This document shows positions 27,043 to 38,101 of a DNA stretch of 64,000 nt, piece after piece. A program made the translations under genes and the position numbers. Origin of the DNA: Mycolicibacterium austroafricanum (GTDB lineage: Bacteria; Actinomycetota; Actinomycetes; Mycobacteriales; Mycobacteriaceae); contig NZ_HG964450.1 of the NCBI RefSeq assembly GCF_000612725.1, forward strand, positions 342,034 to 406,033. The letters are read 5' to 3'. Below the pieces are notes generated by a model, which had not been told where the DNA came from, did not search any database, and saw only the letters and a list, made by a program, of their open reading frames with translations. Position 1 is the first letter of the stretch, and every line of letters begins with the position of its first letter.

Positions 27043-27374
27043 TTGCGGTCACCCAACAACTCGTCGAGGCTCTTGAGCTTCATCGCGAGCGCCCAGTCGC
27101 CCTCGACGCTCAGCCTGCCCATGAAGAACAGGGCACGCCGGTCCGCTCTCCCCTCCACCAGTGCGATGAAATCCCTTGTCTCCATGCGGATGATGCAGTG
27201 CGCGTCACCGTCGCCGTCGATCACCCGGGGGTTGTCGGTCAGGTCGACGAGGAACGTCCGTGCGTCATCGCCGTCCAGTTCGAATTTGTACACTCCGCCG
27301 AACTCGCGGGCCGCGTCCGGGTTTTCGTCGATCATCGTCGCCGCGCGGTCCATCAGGTCCTTCACCGTGGTCAT
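27039..27374 (-). CDS. SCP2 sterol-binding-domain protein
   Basis: 111 residues, essentially one SCP2 domain (FGGVYKFELDGDDARTFLVDL..., DAHCIIRMETRDFIALVEGR, ALFFMGRLSVEGDWALAMKL). SCP2 folds enclose a hydrophobic tunnel that binds sterols, acyl chains or acyl-CoA. It sits between the Rieske oxygenase (18 bp upstream) and the PKS, which it overlaps by ATGA. A GGAAGG ribosome site precedes it. Its place inside the operon suggests it presents or shields a lipid intermediate for the Rieske enzyme; that is inference. Confidence 0.85.
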   Translation of the reverse strand: MTTVKDLMDRAATMIDENPDAAREFGGVYKFELDGDDARTFLVDLTDNPRVIDGDGDAHCIIRMETRDFIALVEGRADRRALFFMGRLSVEGDWALAMKLKSLDELLGDRK

Positions 27375-27392
27375 GGGTCTGCCTTCCTGCAG

Positions 27393-28535
27393 TCAGGGTG
27401 TTGAGCTGTCGAGCCGGGTGAGCGCCGCGGCGTCGGGTGTCGGGAATTTCGTCAGGGGGTGGCCGGCCTCGATCGCGGCCAGTTCGCGCGCATAGAGTCT
27501 GCGCAGCAGGATGATTGCGGCGTCGGAGCTACCGAGCCGGTTGAGCGAGCGGTCGGGCAGGACCCCCTGGCCGAGCAGGACGACACCGTCCTCGATCAGC
27601 ACCTGGTCCGGGCGGTCCTCGATGTCCTCCCAGCGTTCCCGGCCGCTGAGCACGGCGCGGATGATGTCGTCGACCGGCCGCAGCTGGGACAGGTATTTTC
27701 GGCCCTCCCGCACGCCCGCCGCCACCCGGGCGCCGACGTCGGGCGGCAGATGAGCCGCGATGAACAGAAAGAACATCATGTGGTTCTCGTCGTCGATCGG
27801 CACGTTCCACAGGAAGCTCTTGAAACCGCGCAGCACTCCGGCGCCCGAGTTGAAGTACAGAGTGTTCGGCATGAGCAGCGCGAGCCGGCGGACGAACCCG
27901 TTGCTGAATGTGCTGGTCTGGGTGAGGCCGAAATCGGCGAGTTCAGCGCTCATCTCCGGGATCTGGCCGGCGTTGCCGTCGTCCTGATAGATGCCGGTCT
28001 TGTGCACCCAGTACTGGTGTACGTCGTCGACGGTGTTCTCCAGATCGTGGAAGTAGTTCCACTTCCGGTGTTCGATGACGTGGAAGCGGCCGTACTCCTC
28101 CAGTTCCGGCCAGCGCGGCAGCTCCGGCACCGGCGACTCACCCAGATAGGTCCAGATGAAGCCGAAGTACTCCTCGACGGGATAGCTCGCGATGCGCACC
28201 TTGTCCGCGAAGCTTCGCCGCTCTGCCGGCTGGTCCACGCACTGACCGGCGCCGTCGTACTGCCAGCCGTGGTATCGGCAACGCACGCAGTCGCCTTCCA
28301 CGGTGCCGACCGCCAGCAGCACCCCGCGATGTGCGCAGCGGCCCGCGACGATGTGGGCGATGCCGTCCTCACCCCGGTACAGGGTCAGTTCCTCGTGCAG
28401 GATCTTCAGGGGCACGGCGCGTCCCGCTTCCAGCTCCTCGGAGGCGTAGACCGGCTGCCACCGCTGCCGCAACAGGTGTCCGGCCGGGCGCCCGGGGCCG
28501 GTGTGCTCGAAGTCCGGGTCCTTGAGACTGTTCAT
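27393..28535 (-). CDS. Rieske non-heme iron oxygenase (ring-hydroxylating oxygenase alpha-subunit type)
   Basis: 380 residues. The Rieske 2Fe-2S ligands are Cys67, His69, Cys86 and His89 (CAHRG ... CRYHGW). The mononuclear iron site is seen as NTVDDVHQYWVH, with His173 and His178 and an upstream acidic residue; the third carboxylate ligand would lie in the C-terminal half. Such enzymes hydroxylate or desaturate using electrons from a separate reductase and ferredoxin, neither of which is encoded nearby. A strong GGGAGGAGAA site precedes the ATG. It lies 15 bp after the hybrid megasynthase, so it is a likely tailoring oxygenase of the pathway. Confidence 0.88.
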   Translation of the reverse strand: MNSLKDPDFEHTGPGRPAGHLLRQRWQPVYASEELEAGRAVPLKILHEELTLYRGEDGIAHIVAGRCAHRGVLLAVGTVEGDCVRCRYHGWQYDGAGQCVDQPAERRSFADKVRIASYPVEEYFGFIWTYLGESPVPELPRWPELEEYGRFHVIEHRKWNYFHDLENTVDDVHQYWVHKTGIYQDDGNAGQIPEMSAELADFGLTQTSTFSNGFVRRLALLMPNTLYFNSGAGVLRGFKSFLWNVPIDDENHMMFFLFIAAHLPPDVGARVAAGVREGRKYLSQLRPVDDIIRAVLSGRERWEDIEDRPDQVLIEDGVVLLGQGVLPDRSLNRLGSSDAAIILLRRLYARELAAIEAGHPLTKFPTPDAAALTRLDSSTP

Positions 28536-28550
28536 CTGGTTCTCCTCCCG

Positions 28551-31500
28551 TCAGGCGCAGTCGACATGCAGCGCGGAGACCGCGCCGATGAAGCCGGCGA
28601 CGATGCATTCGATCGACCGGGGGTCGAACAGCGTGCTGTCGTAGGTGAGCGTTCCGGTGATCTGCCGGTTGCGCGTGCTCATCGCGGCGGTCAGCTCGCG
28701 CCGGGCGATGACCCGCTCGGGCGGCACCCGGGTCAGCCGGAATCCGCCTGCGGCGAACTCGCCCGGCACCGGGTCGTCCATCAGGAACACGGTTTCGCCG
28801 ATGGCCGCCGCCGACGGTCCGTGCTCAGCCGCGAGCGCTGCGATCACGTGCTGCGAGGGCGCATCCTGGTGTGACAATGCGCCCAGCACAGTCGTTTTCA
28901 TGTTCTGCACCATCGCCGCCAGGCCGCCTCCTGCCGGGAGGTCGATGCGCAGCGGCACGGTGTTCATGAACGGGCCGAGCATGAGTTGGGTGACGGGATC
29001 GTTGCGCCGCGTAACCGGCGAGCCGAGTACCACGGTCCGCCGCCCGGCGTAACCGCCCAGGGCGGCGGCGAATCCGGCGAGCAGCACCGTGTAGAGCGAC
29101 GCATGCTCGCGAACGGCCAGCGCCCGTGCGGCCGCGGCGACCTCGGCCGGAAACTCGAAGTCCAACTGGCCGGCGGCGCGTCCTGAGCGACCGGTGCGCG
29201 GGTGGTCGGTCGGCAGGGCCGGCGGGAGCTCGCCGACAGCGAACTCGCGCCGGAAGTGGTCGATGCGTCGCTGCAGCGCGGCACCGGTCAGCCAGGATCG
29301 TTCCCAGATCGCATAGTCGGCGTAGTGCAGGTCACCGTCGAGCAGTGGGAAGTCGGGCAGGCCCGCCGAACTGGCGACCAGCCCGCCGATCTCGCTGAGC
29401 AACAACCGCATCGTGTATCCGTCGGCGAGGATGCGGTGCACCCGCAACCGCAGGATGTGGTTGCCGTCGTCGATCCGGCACAGCTCGGCCCGCAGCGGTG
29501 GACACGTGGCGAGATCCGGCTGATCCGGCCAGACATCATGCTGCAGCGCGGCGGCACCGTCGAAGATCGGCACCCCGGGGGTGTACGAATCGAGGATCAC
29601 CTGCGCGGCCGACGCGCCGGACGGACGGAAAACGGTGCGCAGCAACTCGTGTCGATGCGTCGCCGCCTGGATGCCACGCACCACCAGGTCCGGGTCGAGG
29701 GGCCCGGTGATGCGGATCGACACGTCGATCCAGTGGGCAGGGGAGCCGGGGTCGTCACATTCGGTGCGCCACATCAGCTCCTGGGCGTAGGAGAGGGGCG
29801 ACGGCCCGGTGCGCGCGACCGGCCGCAGCAGCGGGGCCTCCGACGTGTCGACCCCGGTGTCGCCCTCGATCCGGTGGGCCAGGTCGGACAGTGTCTGATC
29901 TTCGAAGAGGGCCTCGAGGGGCAACTCGACCCCGAGAAGCTGGTGTATCCGGGAGCGCACCTGCGCCGCGAGAAGTGAATGACCGCCGAGCTCGAAGAAG
30001 TTGTCCCCTGCCCCGATCTGCTCGAGTTGCAGTGTGTCGCTCCAGATCTCTGCCAGCGACTGTTCGATGCCGGAACGGGGCGGGACGTATTCGATCTCCT
30101 GGTCGCGGGTGATGGTGACCTCCGGCAGCGCTGTCCGGTCGAGCTTGCCGTTCGGTGTCAGCGGCAATTGCTCGAGTGCCGTGAACGCCGACGGGACCAT
30201 GTGGTCGGGCAGCTGCCTGCGCGCGTGAGCGCGCAACTCCCCGACCGGGACGGGGGTGTCGCCGGTGGTGAAATAGGCGACCAGTGCGGCGCCGTCGGCG
30301 TTCGCCTCGCGCACGACGGTCACGGCCTCGCGCACGCCGGGATGTTCGAGCAGCACGCGGTCGATCTCGGCGGGTTCGACCCGCAGACCACGGATCTTCA
30401 CCTGCCGGTCGGCGCGGCCCCGGTACTCGATCGCCCCGTCCCAGCCGAGCCGGACCATGTCGCCGCTGACGTACAGCCGCTCGGCGGGATTCCACGGGGC
30501 GGGTACATATTTCTGCGCGGTCAGCGCCGGATCGCCGACGTATTCGCGGGCCAACGCCGGGCCCGCGATGAACAGGGCGCCGCCGACGCCCGGCGGCACC
30601 GGCCGCATCAGCCGGTCCAGCACGTACATCCCGACATTGGCGCGCGGCCGTCCGATCGGCACGATGCTCTGGGCGTCCCCGTCGGGCGCGCCGACCGGGT
30701 ACAGGCTGACGATGCCGGTGGTCTCCGTCTGTCCGTACATGTTGATCCACGAGGCGCCGCCGCCCAGCTGTTCGCGCCAGGCCCGCACGACGCCGGCCCG
30801 CAGCGGCTCGCTCGCGGTGAGCAGCAGCCGCAACCGGTTCCGGCGCAGAGCGGCCCTCTGCCCGGCATCGGCTGCCGCCACCACTTCGATGACGCGGCGT
30901 ACCACGGTCGGGACGAGGTCGGCGACCGTCACCGCCGACTCGCCGATCCGGCGCAGCAGCGCAGCGGGATCGCGGCGTTCCTCGGTCGTGGCGATCACCA
31001 CCTCGGCTCCGACCGCGAAGGGCACCAGCATCTGCCGGATCGACGACGAGAACGAGATCGAGGCGGTCTCGAGGTAGACGTCCTCACCGGTGATACCGAG
31101 CTCGCGGCCCAGGGTTTCGGCGTACTCGACGACGCTGCCGTGGGTGACCGCCACCCCTTTCGGCCGTCCAGTGGAACCGGAGGTGTACATGATGTAGGCC
31201 AGATCGTCTGCGGCCGCGAGATTTTCCAGTCGCTCGGCGGAGCACAGCCCGGCCTCGGCGCCGTCGACGTCCCGCTCGTCGAGGAGCAGCGCCACCCCGG
31301 CCTCACCCAGCATGTGCTCGATCCGGTCCTGCGGATACGTCGGGTCGACCGGCACGTACACGCCGCCTGCCTTCAGGATGCCGAGCATGCCGACCGCCAT
31401 CGCGGCGCTCCGCCCGACCCGCAGCCCGACGGCCGCTCCGGCCCCGACGCCGAGCGCACGCAGCCGGCGGGCGAGCCTGTTGGCGGCGGCGTCGAGTTCG

Positions 31501-34500
31501 CGGTAGGTCAGCGAGCGGTCCGGGGCCCTGACCGCCACCGCATCCGGGGTACGGTCCGCCGTCATCTCGAACAGCTCCGGCACCGACCGCGCCGTCGGGG
31601 CCAGGGGCGATCGCGTGACCGCGTAGTGCGCTCGCTCGGCTTCGGTCAGCATCGTCACCTCGGACAGCCGCAGGCGGCGATCGCTCACCAGGGCGTCGAC
31701 CACCTCGCGGAAGTGGGCGATCAGCCGCTCGATCCGGGCCTCGTCGAACAGCTCGGTGGCGTACTCCACGTGTCCGGCGAGCAGTTCGTCGTCGAAGAAC
31801 GTCAGCGTGAGATCCCTTTTGGCCGTGTGGGTGTCGATCTCTGCAACGTCGAGGCCTAGACTGCTCAGCTCCGCGGCCCCCGCAGCCGGCTGCACCACGA
31901 GCTGCACTCCGAACAGCGGGTTCCGGCTGGCGTCCCGGTCCGGGGCGGTCGCGGTGACGATGAGGTCGAACGGCACGTCCTGGTGTGCCAGTACCTCCGA
32001 CATGCGCCCGCGGATCCTGTCGATCAACTCCGTCATGTCGGGGTCACCGTCGAGCCGGATCCTGATCGGCAGTGCGTTGACGAAGAGCCCGATGAGGTTC
32101 TCGGTTTCGAGCCTGCCGCGATTGGCGGTCAGCGTGCCGATCACCAGATCGTGTTGCCCCGAATAGCGTTCCAGCACGGTGGCGAAGGCCGCCAGCAGCG
32201 GCACCGACAGCGTGACGTTGCCGGCCCGGCACAGATCGCGCAATGCGTCGGCACGTTCCCGTCCCAGGTCGAAGCGGATCCGCGCGCCGCGGAAGGTGGG
32301 GGACTTCGGCCGCGGCCGGTCGGTGTCGAGCTCCAGCGGCGGTGCGCCCGCCAGATCGGCCTTCCAGAACTCGATGTGGGCGTCGAACTCGGGACCGGTC
32401 AACTGCTCGCGTTGCCACCGGGCGTAATCCGCGTACTGGATCGGCAGGTCGTCCAGCGGTGCCGGTTCCCCGCGCTCCAGCGCCTGGTAGGTCCGGCCGA
32501 GGTCGCCGAGCAGCACACGGAATGACCAACCGTCGGTGACGATGTGGTGCATCGTCACGACCAGCACGTGCCGCTGGTCCCCGACCCCGAACAGTCGCGC
32601 CCGGAGCAGCGGGCCGGCGCCGATGTCGAACGGAACGCTGGCTTCCCGCACTGCGGCGGCAGCGATGTCGGCCTCGTCACCGATCTCCTCGAAGGCCAGC
32701 TTGATCGGTTGAGGAGGTGTGAGTATCGCCTGCGGGGCGCCGTGGCGGCTCTGGAACACCGTGCGCAGCGCCTCATGTCGGTCGACGACGGCCTCGAGGC
32801 TGCGCTGCAGCACCTCATGATCCAGTGCGCCGCGGATGTCCACTCGGATGGCGACGTTGTATGCACTCGAAGACGGAAGCAGCTGATTGAGGAACCACAG
32901 CTGTTCCTGTGCGTGCGACAGCGGCACGTCGCAGGGCAGCGTGCAGCCGTGCGGCACCCGGGGAATGGGCGACTCCCTCCGCGACGGATCCGACGAGGCG
33001 TCCAGCCACAGCGCGTGCAGCGCCTCGGCCAGCGTCGACACGGTGGGATTCTCGAAGAACAAAGAGGCGGGCACCGGGGTGCCCAATGCGGCCTGCAGCC
33101 GTCCGCGCAGCTCCATCGCGATCATCGAGTCCATACCGATGGCCATGAATTCGGCGGTGGGGTCGATCTCCGCCGGGGCTACCCGCAACGCGTTGCCGAG
33201 CTCGGTGCGGGTCAGCTCGATGATGCGGTCGATCCGCTGCTCGTCGGACATCCCGGTGAGCCAGTCGCCGGTGTTCGACTCGGCCGCCGGGGATTCGACG
33301 CCGCCCCCGGCCCGCAGCGTGTGCACCTTCGTGGTCGGGAACCAGTAGGCGCGGTGTTCGAACGGGTAGGTGGGCAGGTCGAGTGTCCGGCGTCGTCCGA
33401 GGTGACCGGCGAAGTCGAGCCGGTGACCGGTGGTGTACGCGACGCCCAGCGCATCGGTGAAACAGCGGTGGGCGTCGGCATCGCGGCGCAGCGAGGCGAT
33501 GGCGGTGGGTACGGGCGCGGTCTCGGGCCAGTTGCGCAGCGCCGCCGCGATGAGGACCGGTTGCGGGCCGAGCTCCATGAGCACCGCGCAGCCCAGATCG
33601 GCCAGAGTTGCCGCACTGTCGGCGAATCGGACCGGCTCGCGGGCGTGCCGCCGCCAATACGGCGCATCGAGCCGGGTCTGCCGGGTCAGCACCTTGCCGG
33701 TGCGGTTGCAGACGAGCGTCAGCTTCGGTGCGCGGTATTCGAATTGCGCTGCGAAGGACTCGAATTCGTCGAGTGCCGGGTCCACGAGAGCGGAGTGGAA
33801 TGCGTGGCTGGTGTCCAGCCAGTCACAGCGCGACCCCGCGGCGGTCAGCTCGGCGTGGACCTGTTCGAGATCGGGTGCGGGGCCTGACAGCACGGTGTTG
33901 GCGCCGTTGTAGGCGGCGACCGACAGGCGGGAGTGCTCGGCGGTACAGCGTTCGACCCGGTCTGGATCGGCGAACACGGCGAGCATCCGCCCACCCGAGG
34001 GCAGATTTGCGAAGAGCCGGCCGCGTTCGGCGATCAGCCGGGCGCCCTCGTCGAGGCCGAAGACCCCGGCGACACAGGCCGCCGCGTACTGGCCGACGCT
34101 GTGGCCCAGCACCACGTCCGGCTCGACGCCCCAGGACCGCCACAACCGTGCCATCCCCATCTCCACGGCGAACAGGGCCGGTTGGGCGAAGGCGGTGTTC
34201 CGCAGATTGTGCTCGGCCTCCGGCCCGTTATCGAAGATCACCTCCAGCAGCGGCCGCGGCAGCAGACCGTCCAGCACCTCGCCGCACCGTCGCAGAGTCT
34301 GCGCGAAAACCGGTTCGTGGTCGAACAGTTCCCTTGCCATGCCGGGGAACTGGCTGCCCTGGCCGCCGAACAGCCAGGCCGTCTTCGGTCGGTCACTGCA
34401 GACGCCCCGCACCAGTCCGGGAGCCGGACGCTCTTCGTGGATCGCCCGCAACAACCGTCGGGCCCGCGGTCGCGAATCCACCACCAGCGCTGCGCGGTGC

Positions 34501-35984
34501 TCGAAGTGCGACCTCCCCGCCCCGGCCGCCGCGCAGATGTCGACGATCGTCGCGTCCGGATCGTCCTCCAGGTATGCGAGATGGCGAGATGCCAGCCGCA
34601 CCAGCGCTTCCGGCGTGCGCGCCGACAGCGGCAGCAGGTGGTACCTGCGGTGGGGCGCCTCGTCGGGTTCCTCGGTCGGTGAGGCGACGGGCGCCTCCTC
34701 GAGGAGCACATGTGCGTTCGTGCCTGAGAATCCGAACGAACTCACCCCGGCAATGCGCGGTCTGTCGTTGCGCTGCCACGGCGTCACCTCCGCGACGACA
34801 CGGACCGGAAGCCGCTCCCACGGGATGTGCGGCGACGGCCGCCGCAGATGCAGATGCCCGGGCAACGTCTCGTGTTCGAGCGACAGCACCACCTTGATCA
34901 GCCCGGCGATGCCGGAAGCGGCTTCCAGATGGCCGATGTTGGTCTTCACCGAGCCGATCAGCAGCGGACGGTCGGGGCCGCGGCCGTCACCGAACGCCTC
35001 AGCCGCGGCCTGGACCTCGATGGGATCGCCCAGGGATGTCCCCGTCCCGTGCGCCTCCAGATAGTCGACCTCGCCGCCGCCGAGGCCGGCACGGCGCAGC
35101 GCTTCGGCGATGACGTGCTGCTGCGCAACGCCGTTCGGAACTGTCAGGCCGCCGGAGGCGCCGTCCTGGTTCACTGCGCTGCCGCGGATCACCGCCCGGA
35201 TCCGGTCGCCGTCGCGCAGCGCGTCCCCGGTGCGTTTGAGCACCACAACCCCGCACCCTTCGCCGCGCACGTAACCGTCGGCGGCGGCGTCGAAGGTCTT
35301 ACACCGTCCGTCCGGGGCCAGCATTCGCGCCCGGGTCAGGTTGATCATCGGGACCGGGGTCAGGATGACGTTCACCCCACCGACGAGCGCCGTGTCGCAG
35401 TCGCCGTCTCTCAGCGCCTGGCACGCCTGGTGCACCGCCACCAACGACGAGCTGCACGCCGTGTCCACGGCCACCGCCGGCCCCTGCAGTCCCATCCGGA
35501 AACTGACGCGCCCGGCCGCGGCGGCGGGCGAAGTGCCGGTGCCGGAATAGATGTCGACGTCTTCGTAGCCGGTGTGCGCGATCAGCATGCCGAGGAACTC
35601 GTGGGTGGACAGCCCGAGGAAGACGCCGGTCCGCGTGCCCGCCAGCGCCTCCGGCGCGATGCCCGCGTGCTCCACCGCCGACCACGCGGTCTCCAGCACC
35701 AGGCGGTGTTGCGGGTCCATGAACATCGCTTCCCGGGCCGACACCCCGAAGAACGGCGCATCGAAACCCGCGACGTCGTCGACGAACCCCGCTCGGCGGG
35801 AGACCATCTTGCCCGCGGCATCGGGGTCGGCGTCGAAGAACTCGTCGACATCCCACCGGTCGGCAGGGACTTCCGAGACGGCGTCGCGGCCTTCGGCCAG
35901 CACATCCCAGAACTCGCGCGCATCGGCGGCACCGGGGAAACGGACCGCATACCCGACCACGGCGAAGCCGGACTGCCCGGTCAC
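28551..35984 (-). CDS. Hybrid PKS-NRPS megasynthase (KS-AT-ACP-C-A-PCP-C)
   Basis: 2477 residues. KS 6-430 (Cys177); AT 535-845 (GHSVG, malonyl HAFH 727-730); ACP 915-990 (Ser953, GMDSM). No KR, so the beta-keto group should persist. C1 is 1018-1440 with intact HHIVTDG at 1146-1152. A domain 1475-1955: core [10 protein letters not shown] and Lys1947 are normal, but the A4 motif reads FSSSIRQ (1645-1651) where FDxS is expected, so the alpha-amino-anchoring Asp is missing. PCP 1970-2042 (Ser2003). The terminal C2, 2060-2470, has HRILADG at 2183-2189, with Arg for the catalytic second His. The GTG start overlaps the FAAL stop (GTGA). It should accept the FAAL-ACP acyl chain, add C2 and then one unusual amino-type acid. 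Confidence 0.93.
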   Translation of the reverse strand: MTGQSGFAVVGYAVRFPGAADAREFWDVLAEGRDAVSEVPADRWDVDEFFDADPDAAGKMVSRRAGFVDDVAGFDAPFFGVSAREAMFMDPQHRLVLETAWSAVEHAGIAPEALAGTRTGVFLGLSTHEFLGMLIAHTGYEDVDIYSGTGTSPAAAAGRVSFRMGLQGPAVAVDTACSSSLVAVHQACQALRDGDCDTALVGGVNVILTPVPMINLTRARMLAPDGRCKTFDAAADGYVRGEGCGVVVLKRTGDALRDGDRIRAVIRGSAVNQDGASGGLTVPNGVAQQHVIAEALRRAGLGGGEVDYLEAHGTGTSLGDPIEVQAAAEAFGDGRGPDRPLLIGSVKTNIGHLEAASGIAGLIKVVLSLEHETLPGHLHLRRPSPHIPWERLPVRVVAEVTPWQRNDRPRIAGVSSFGFSGTNAHVLLEEAPVASPTEEPDEAPHRRYHLLPLSARTPEALVRLASRHLAYLEDDPDATIVDICAAAGAGRSHFEHRAALVVDSRPRARRLLRAIHEERPAPGLVRGVCSDRPKTAWLFGGQGSQFPGMARELFDHEPVFAQTLRRCGEVLDGLLPRPLLEVIFDNGPEAEHNLRNTAFAQPALFAVEMGMARLWRSWGVEPDVVLGHSVGQYAAACVAGVFGLDEGARLIAERGRLFANLPSGGRMLAVFADPDRVERCTAEHSRLSVAAYNGANTVLSGPAPDLEQVHAELTAAGSRCDWLDTSHAFHSALVDPALDEFESFAAQFEYRAPKLTLVCNRTGKVLTRQTRLDAPYWRRHAREPVRFADSAATLADLGCAVLMELGPQPVLIAAALRNWPETAPVPTAIASLRRDADAHRCFTDALGVAYTTGHRLDFAGHLGRRRTLDLPTYPFEHRAYWFPTTKVHTLRAGGGVESPAAESNTGDWLTGMSDEQRIDRIIELTRTELGNALRVAPAEIDPTAEFMAIGMDSMIAMELRGRLQAALGTPVPASLFFENPTVSTLAEALHALWLDASSDPSRRESPIPRVPHGCTLPCDVPLSHAQEQLWFLNQLLPSSSAYNVAIRVDIRGALDHEVLQRSLEAVVDRHEALRTVFQSRHGAPQAILTPPQPIKLAFEEIGDEADIAAAAVREASVPFDIGAGPLLRARLFGVGDQRHVLVVTMHHIVTDGWSFRVLLGDLGRTYQALERGEPAPLDDLPIQYADYARWQREQLTGPEFDAHIEFWKADLAGAPPLELDTDRPRPKSPTFRGARIRFDLGRERADALRDLCRAGNVTLSVPLLAAFATVLERYSGQHDLVIGTLTANRGRLETENLIGLFVNALPIRIRLDGDPDMTELIDRIRGRMSEVLAHQDVPFDLIVTATAPDRDASRNPLFGVQLVVQPAAGAAELSSLGLDVAEIDTHTAKRDLTLTFFDDELLAGHVEYATELFDEARIERLIAHFREVVDALVSDRRLRLSEVTMLTEAERAHYAVTRSPLAPTARSVPELFEMTADRTPDAVAVRAPDRSLTYRELDAAANRLARRLRALGVGAGAAVGLRVGRSAAMAVGMLGILKAGGVYVPVDPTYPQDRIEHMLGEAGVALLLDERDVDGAEAGLCSAERLENLAAADDLAYIMYTSGSTGRPKGVAVTHGSVVEYAETLGRELGITGEDVYLETASISFSSSIRQMLVPFAVGAEVVIATTEERRDPAALLRRIGESAVTVADLVPTVVRRVIEVVAAADAGQRAALRRNRLRLLLTASEPLRAGVVRAWREQLGGGASWINMYGQTETTGIVSLYPVGAPDGDAQSIVPIGRPRANVGMYVLDRLMRPVPPGVGGALFIAGPALAREYVGDPALTAQKYVPAPWNPAERLYVSGDMVRLGWDGAIEYRGRADRQVKIRGLRVEPAEIDRVLLEHPGVREAVTVVREANADGAALVAYFTTGDTPVPVGELRAHARRQLPDHMVPSAFTALEQLPLTPNGKLDRTALPEVTITRDQEIEYVPPRSGIEQSLAEIWSDTLQLEQIGAGDNFFELGGHSLLAAQVRSRIHQLLGVELPLEALFEDQTLSDLAHRIEGDTGVDTSEAPLLRPVARTGPSPLSYAQELMWRTECDDPGSPAHWIDVSIRITGPLDPDLVVRGIQAATHRHELLRTVFRPSGASAAQVILDSYTPGVPIFDGAAALQHDVWPDQPDLATCPPLRAELCRIDDGNHILRLRVHRILADGYTMRLLLSEIGGLVASSAGLPDFPLLDGDLHYADYAIWERSWLTGAALQRRIDHFRREFAVGELPPALPTDHPRTGRSGRAAGQLDFEFPAEVAAAARALAVREHASLYTVLLAGFAAALGGYAGRRTVVLGSPVTRRNDPVTQLMLGPFMNTVPLRIDLPAGGGLAAMVQNMKTTVLGALSHQDAPSQHVIAALAAEHGPSAAAIGETVFLMDDPVPGEFAAGGFRLTRVPPERVIARRELTAAMSTRNRQITGTLTYDSTLFDPRSIECIVAGFIGAVSALHVDCA

Positions 35985-38101
35985 GATCGTCCACCGTCCA
36001 GGATGTCGTCGACGCGCTGCTGCAGTAGATCGACCAGTGCGGCCTCATCGAGTGCGTCGATCTGCCCGGCGCTGTAGACCCCGGCGTCGGGGCGGTTCGA
36101 GCCCGACCGGTGCCCGGCGCCCAACTTGGCGTCGCGGATCAGACCGGCCAATGACGCGATGCTCGGATGGTCGAGCATCGACGTGGGCGGAAAGGTGAAG
36201 TCAAACGCCGCGGACAGGACGTTCACGAGTTCCACACCCTTGAGCGAGTCGATTCCCAGCTCCGTCAGTGGTGTGCTCCAGGTGAGGTCGGAGATCGACA
36301 GCTCCTGCCGCAGCCAGTCCGCCAACTGCCGCTCCAACATGCCGGGCTGGCTGAGTGATTCGAGATCGAAGTCGATCGTCGCCTGGCCCGCCGGCGAGGC
36401 CTGCCAGTCGTGTACCACGGGCAGACCGGAGCGGCCGAGTTCGTCTCTGCACCTGGCGCGTTGGATCTTTCCGCTCGATGTCTTGGGCATCCCTCCGGGA
36501 CGGAGCAGCACCACGCGCTGCAGCGCCAGCTGATGATCGCGGGCCACCGCCCGCCGAATCGCGTCGACGATGTCGTCGCCCACGATCGAATCGACCAGAT
36601 CCCTACGGATCTCGCTGACCGAGACGAGGTCCACCCGACCGGACCGCTCCACGCCGATGACCGCGCCGGCATCCGGTTGCAGCGCCGGATGGCTGCGCTC
36701 GACGGTGTACTCGATGTCGTGCGGGTAGTAGTTGACCCCCCGGATGACGATCACGTCGTTGAGCCGGCCGATGACGAAAAGCTCCCCGTCATCGACGAAG
36801 CCGAGATCGCCGGTGCGCAGGTACGGCCCCTCCCCCGTCGTCAGGCACGCGCCGAAGGTCCCGGATGTCTCGCCGGGGTTGTTCCAATAACCCTGTGCCA
36901 CACTGTCACTGCGCACCCATATCTCGCCGAGCGTGTGCGGCTCGGCGACCCGCCCGTCCGCACGCACGATCTGCACCTCGGTGCCTGCGGCCGGGCGTCC
37001 CGATCCGACCAGCCGCTTGACGCCGGGCCCGTCGTCGATACGCGGCCGCACCTGCCCGACGTGCAGCTCGGATTCGTCCACGGTCAACTCGGTGGCCGGC
37101 TTCGACCCGTCGCTGCCGCTCACGACCAGCGTCGCTTCGGCCAGACCATAGCCCGGCGACAGACATTCCGAACCGAAACCGTTGAGCGCGAACTGGTCCC
37201 GGAACTGGTGCAGGGTGTCGGGGCGGACGGGCTCGGCCCCGTTCCACGCGACCCGCCAGTTCCTCAGGTCGAACGTGGTCGCACCGGCGGCCCTGGCCGC
37301 GTCGACGCAGGCCTGATAGCCGAAGTTCGGTGCGCCCTGGTGCGTTCCGCCGTAGCGCGAGATCGCCTCCAGCCAACTCAGCGGGTTCCGGACGAAGGTC
37401 GCCGGCGCCATCAGGAACTGCGGACGCGCCGACCAGATCGGAAGCAGGACACCGGCGATCAAACCCATGTCGTGGAATACCGGCAACCAGCTGACCCCCG
37501 TGGCGTGGTCGTCGAACGCCAGAATCTCGCGCAGCGAGTTCAGATTGGCGGCGAGGTCGCCGTGGCGGACCATCACACCGCGCGGGGATCGGGTGGAACC
37601 GGAGGTGTACTGGAGGAACGCCACCTGATCCGGATCCGGCAGCGCCACACGCCCGTCGCCCGGCCGTGACGGAAGCACATCGGTGGCGATGACATCGACG
37701 ACGGTCGGGGCCGCGCCGGCGTGTGAGTAGAGCTCGGCGCGGTGAGCAGCCGAGGTCAGCACACACCGCGCTGCGCTGTCCTTGAGCACCGCCGCCAATC
37801 GTTCAGCGGTCCGCCGTGACTGCGGCAGGGCTGCGGGCACCGCGATCGCACCGGCGTAGAGGCAGCCGCAGAAGGCGCTGACAAAGTCGAGGCCCGGCGG
37901 GTACGAGAGGACAACCGGCACCCCGCCCATCCCGCGGTCGAGCAGGCCGGCCGCAACCGATCGTGCGCGATCGTCGAGCCGGCCGAAGGTCAACGAGTCG
38001 GCCACCTCCAGCCGGTCGTCGAGGAACGACAGGATGCGCTCGTCCGGGCATTCGTCAGCGTGCCGGCGGAGGCGGCGGGACAGCAGATCTTCGAGAAACA
38101 T
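35981..38101 (-). CDS. Fatty-acyl-AMP ligase fused to an acyl carrier protein (FAAL-ACP)
   Basis: 706 residues from ATG 38101; GAGG lies nine bases upstream, which fits this start better than the in-frame TTG at 38110. The FAAL core runs about 1-575, with QYTSGSTRSPRGV near 165-176, WLPVFHDMGLIAGVLLP near 205, GAPNFGYQACVDAA and the C-terminal LVGSGRPAAG, RTGDLGF and KTSSGKIQR motifs. The ACP has its phosphopantetheine Ser at 619 (LGIDSLKGVEL), followed by a C-terminal helix (IDALDEAALVDLLQQRVDDI), probably a docking element. FAALs form acyl-AMP and load the acyl chain onto an ACP without CoA. This is the first gene of the operon and defines a lipid starter. Confidence 0.93.
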   Translation of the reverse strand: MFLEDLLSRRLRRHADECPDERILSFLDDRLEVADSLTFGRLDDRARSVAAGLLDRGMGGVPVVLSYPPGLDFVSAFCGCLYAGAIAVPAALPQSRRTAERLAAVLKDSAARCVLTSAAHRAELYSHAGAAPTVVDVIATDVLPSRPGDGRVALPDPDQVAFLQYTSGSTRSPRGVMVRHGDLAANLNSLREILAFDDHATGVSWLPVFHDMGLIAGVLLPIWSARPQFLMAPATFVRNPLSWLEAISRYGGTHQGAPNFGYQACVDAARAAGATTFDLRNWRVAWNGAEPVRPDTLHQFRDQFALNGFGSECLSPGYGLAEATLVVSGSDGSKPATELTVDESELHVGQVRPRIDDGPGVKRLVGSGRPAAGTEVQIVRADGRVAEPHTLGEIWVRSDSVAQGYWNNPGETSGTFGACLTTGEGPYLRTGDLGFVDDGELFVIGRLNDVIVIRGVNYYPHDIEYTVERSHPALQPDAGAVIGVERSGRVDLVSVSEIRRDLVDSIVGDDIVDAIRRAVARDHQLALQRVVLLRPGGMPKTSSGKIQRARCRDELGRSGLPVVHDWQASPAGQATIDFDLESLSQPGMLERQLADWLRQELSISDLTWSTPLTELGIDSLKGVELVNVLSAAFDFTFPPTSMLDHPSIASLAGLIRDAKLGAGHRSGSNRPDAGVYSAGQIDALDEAALVDLLQQRVDDILDGGRS

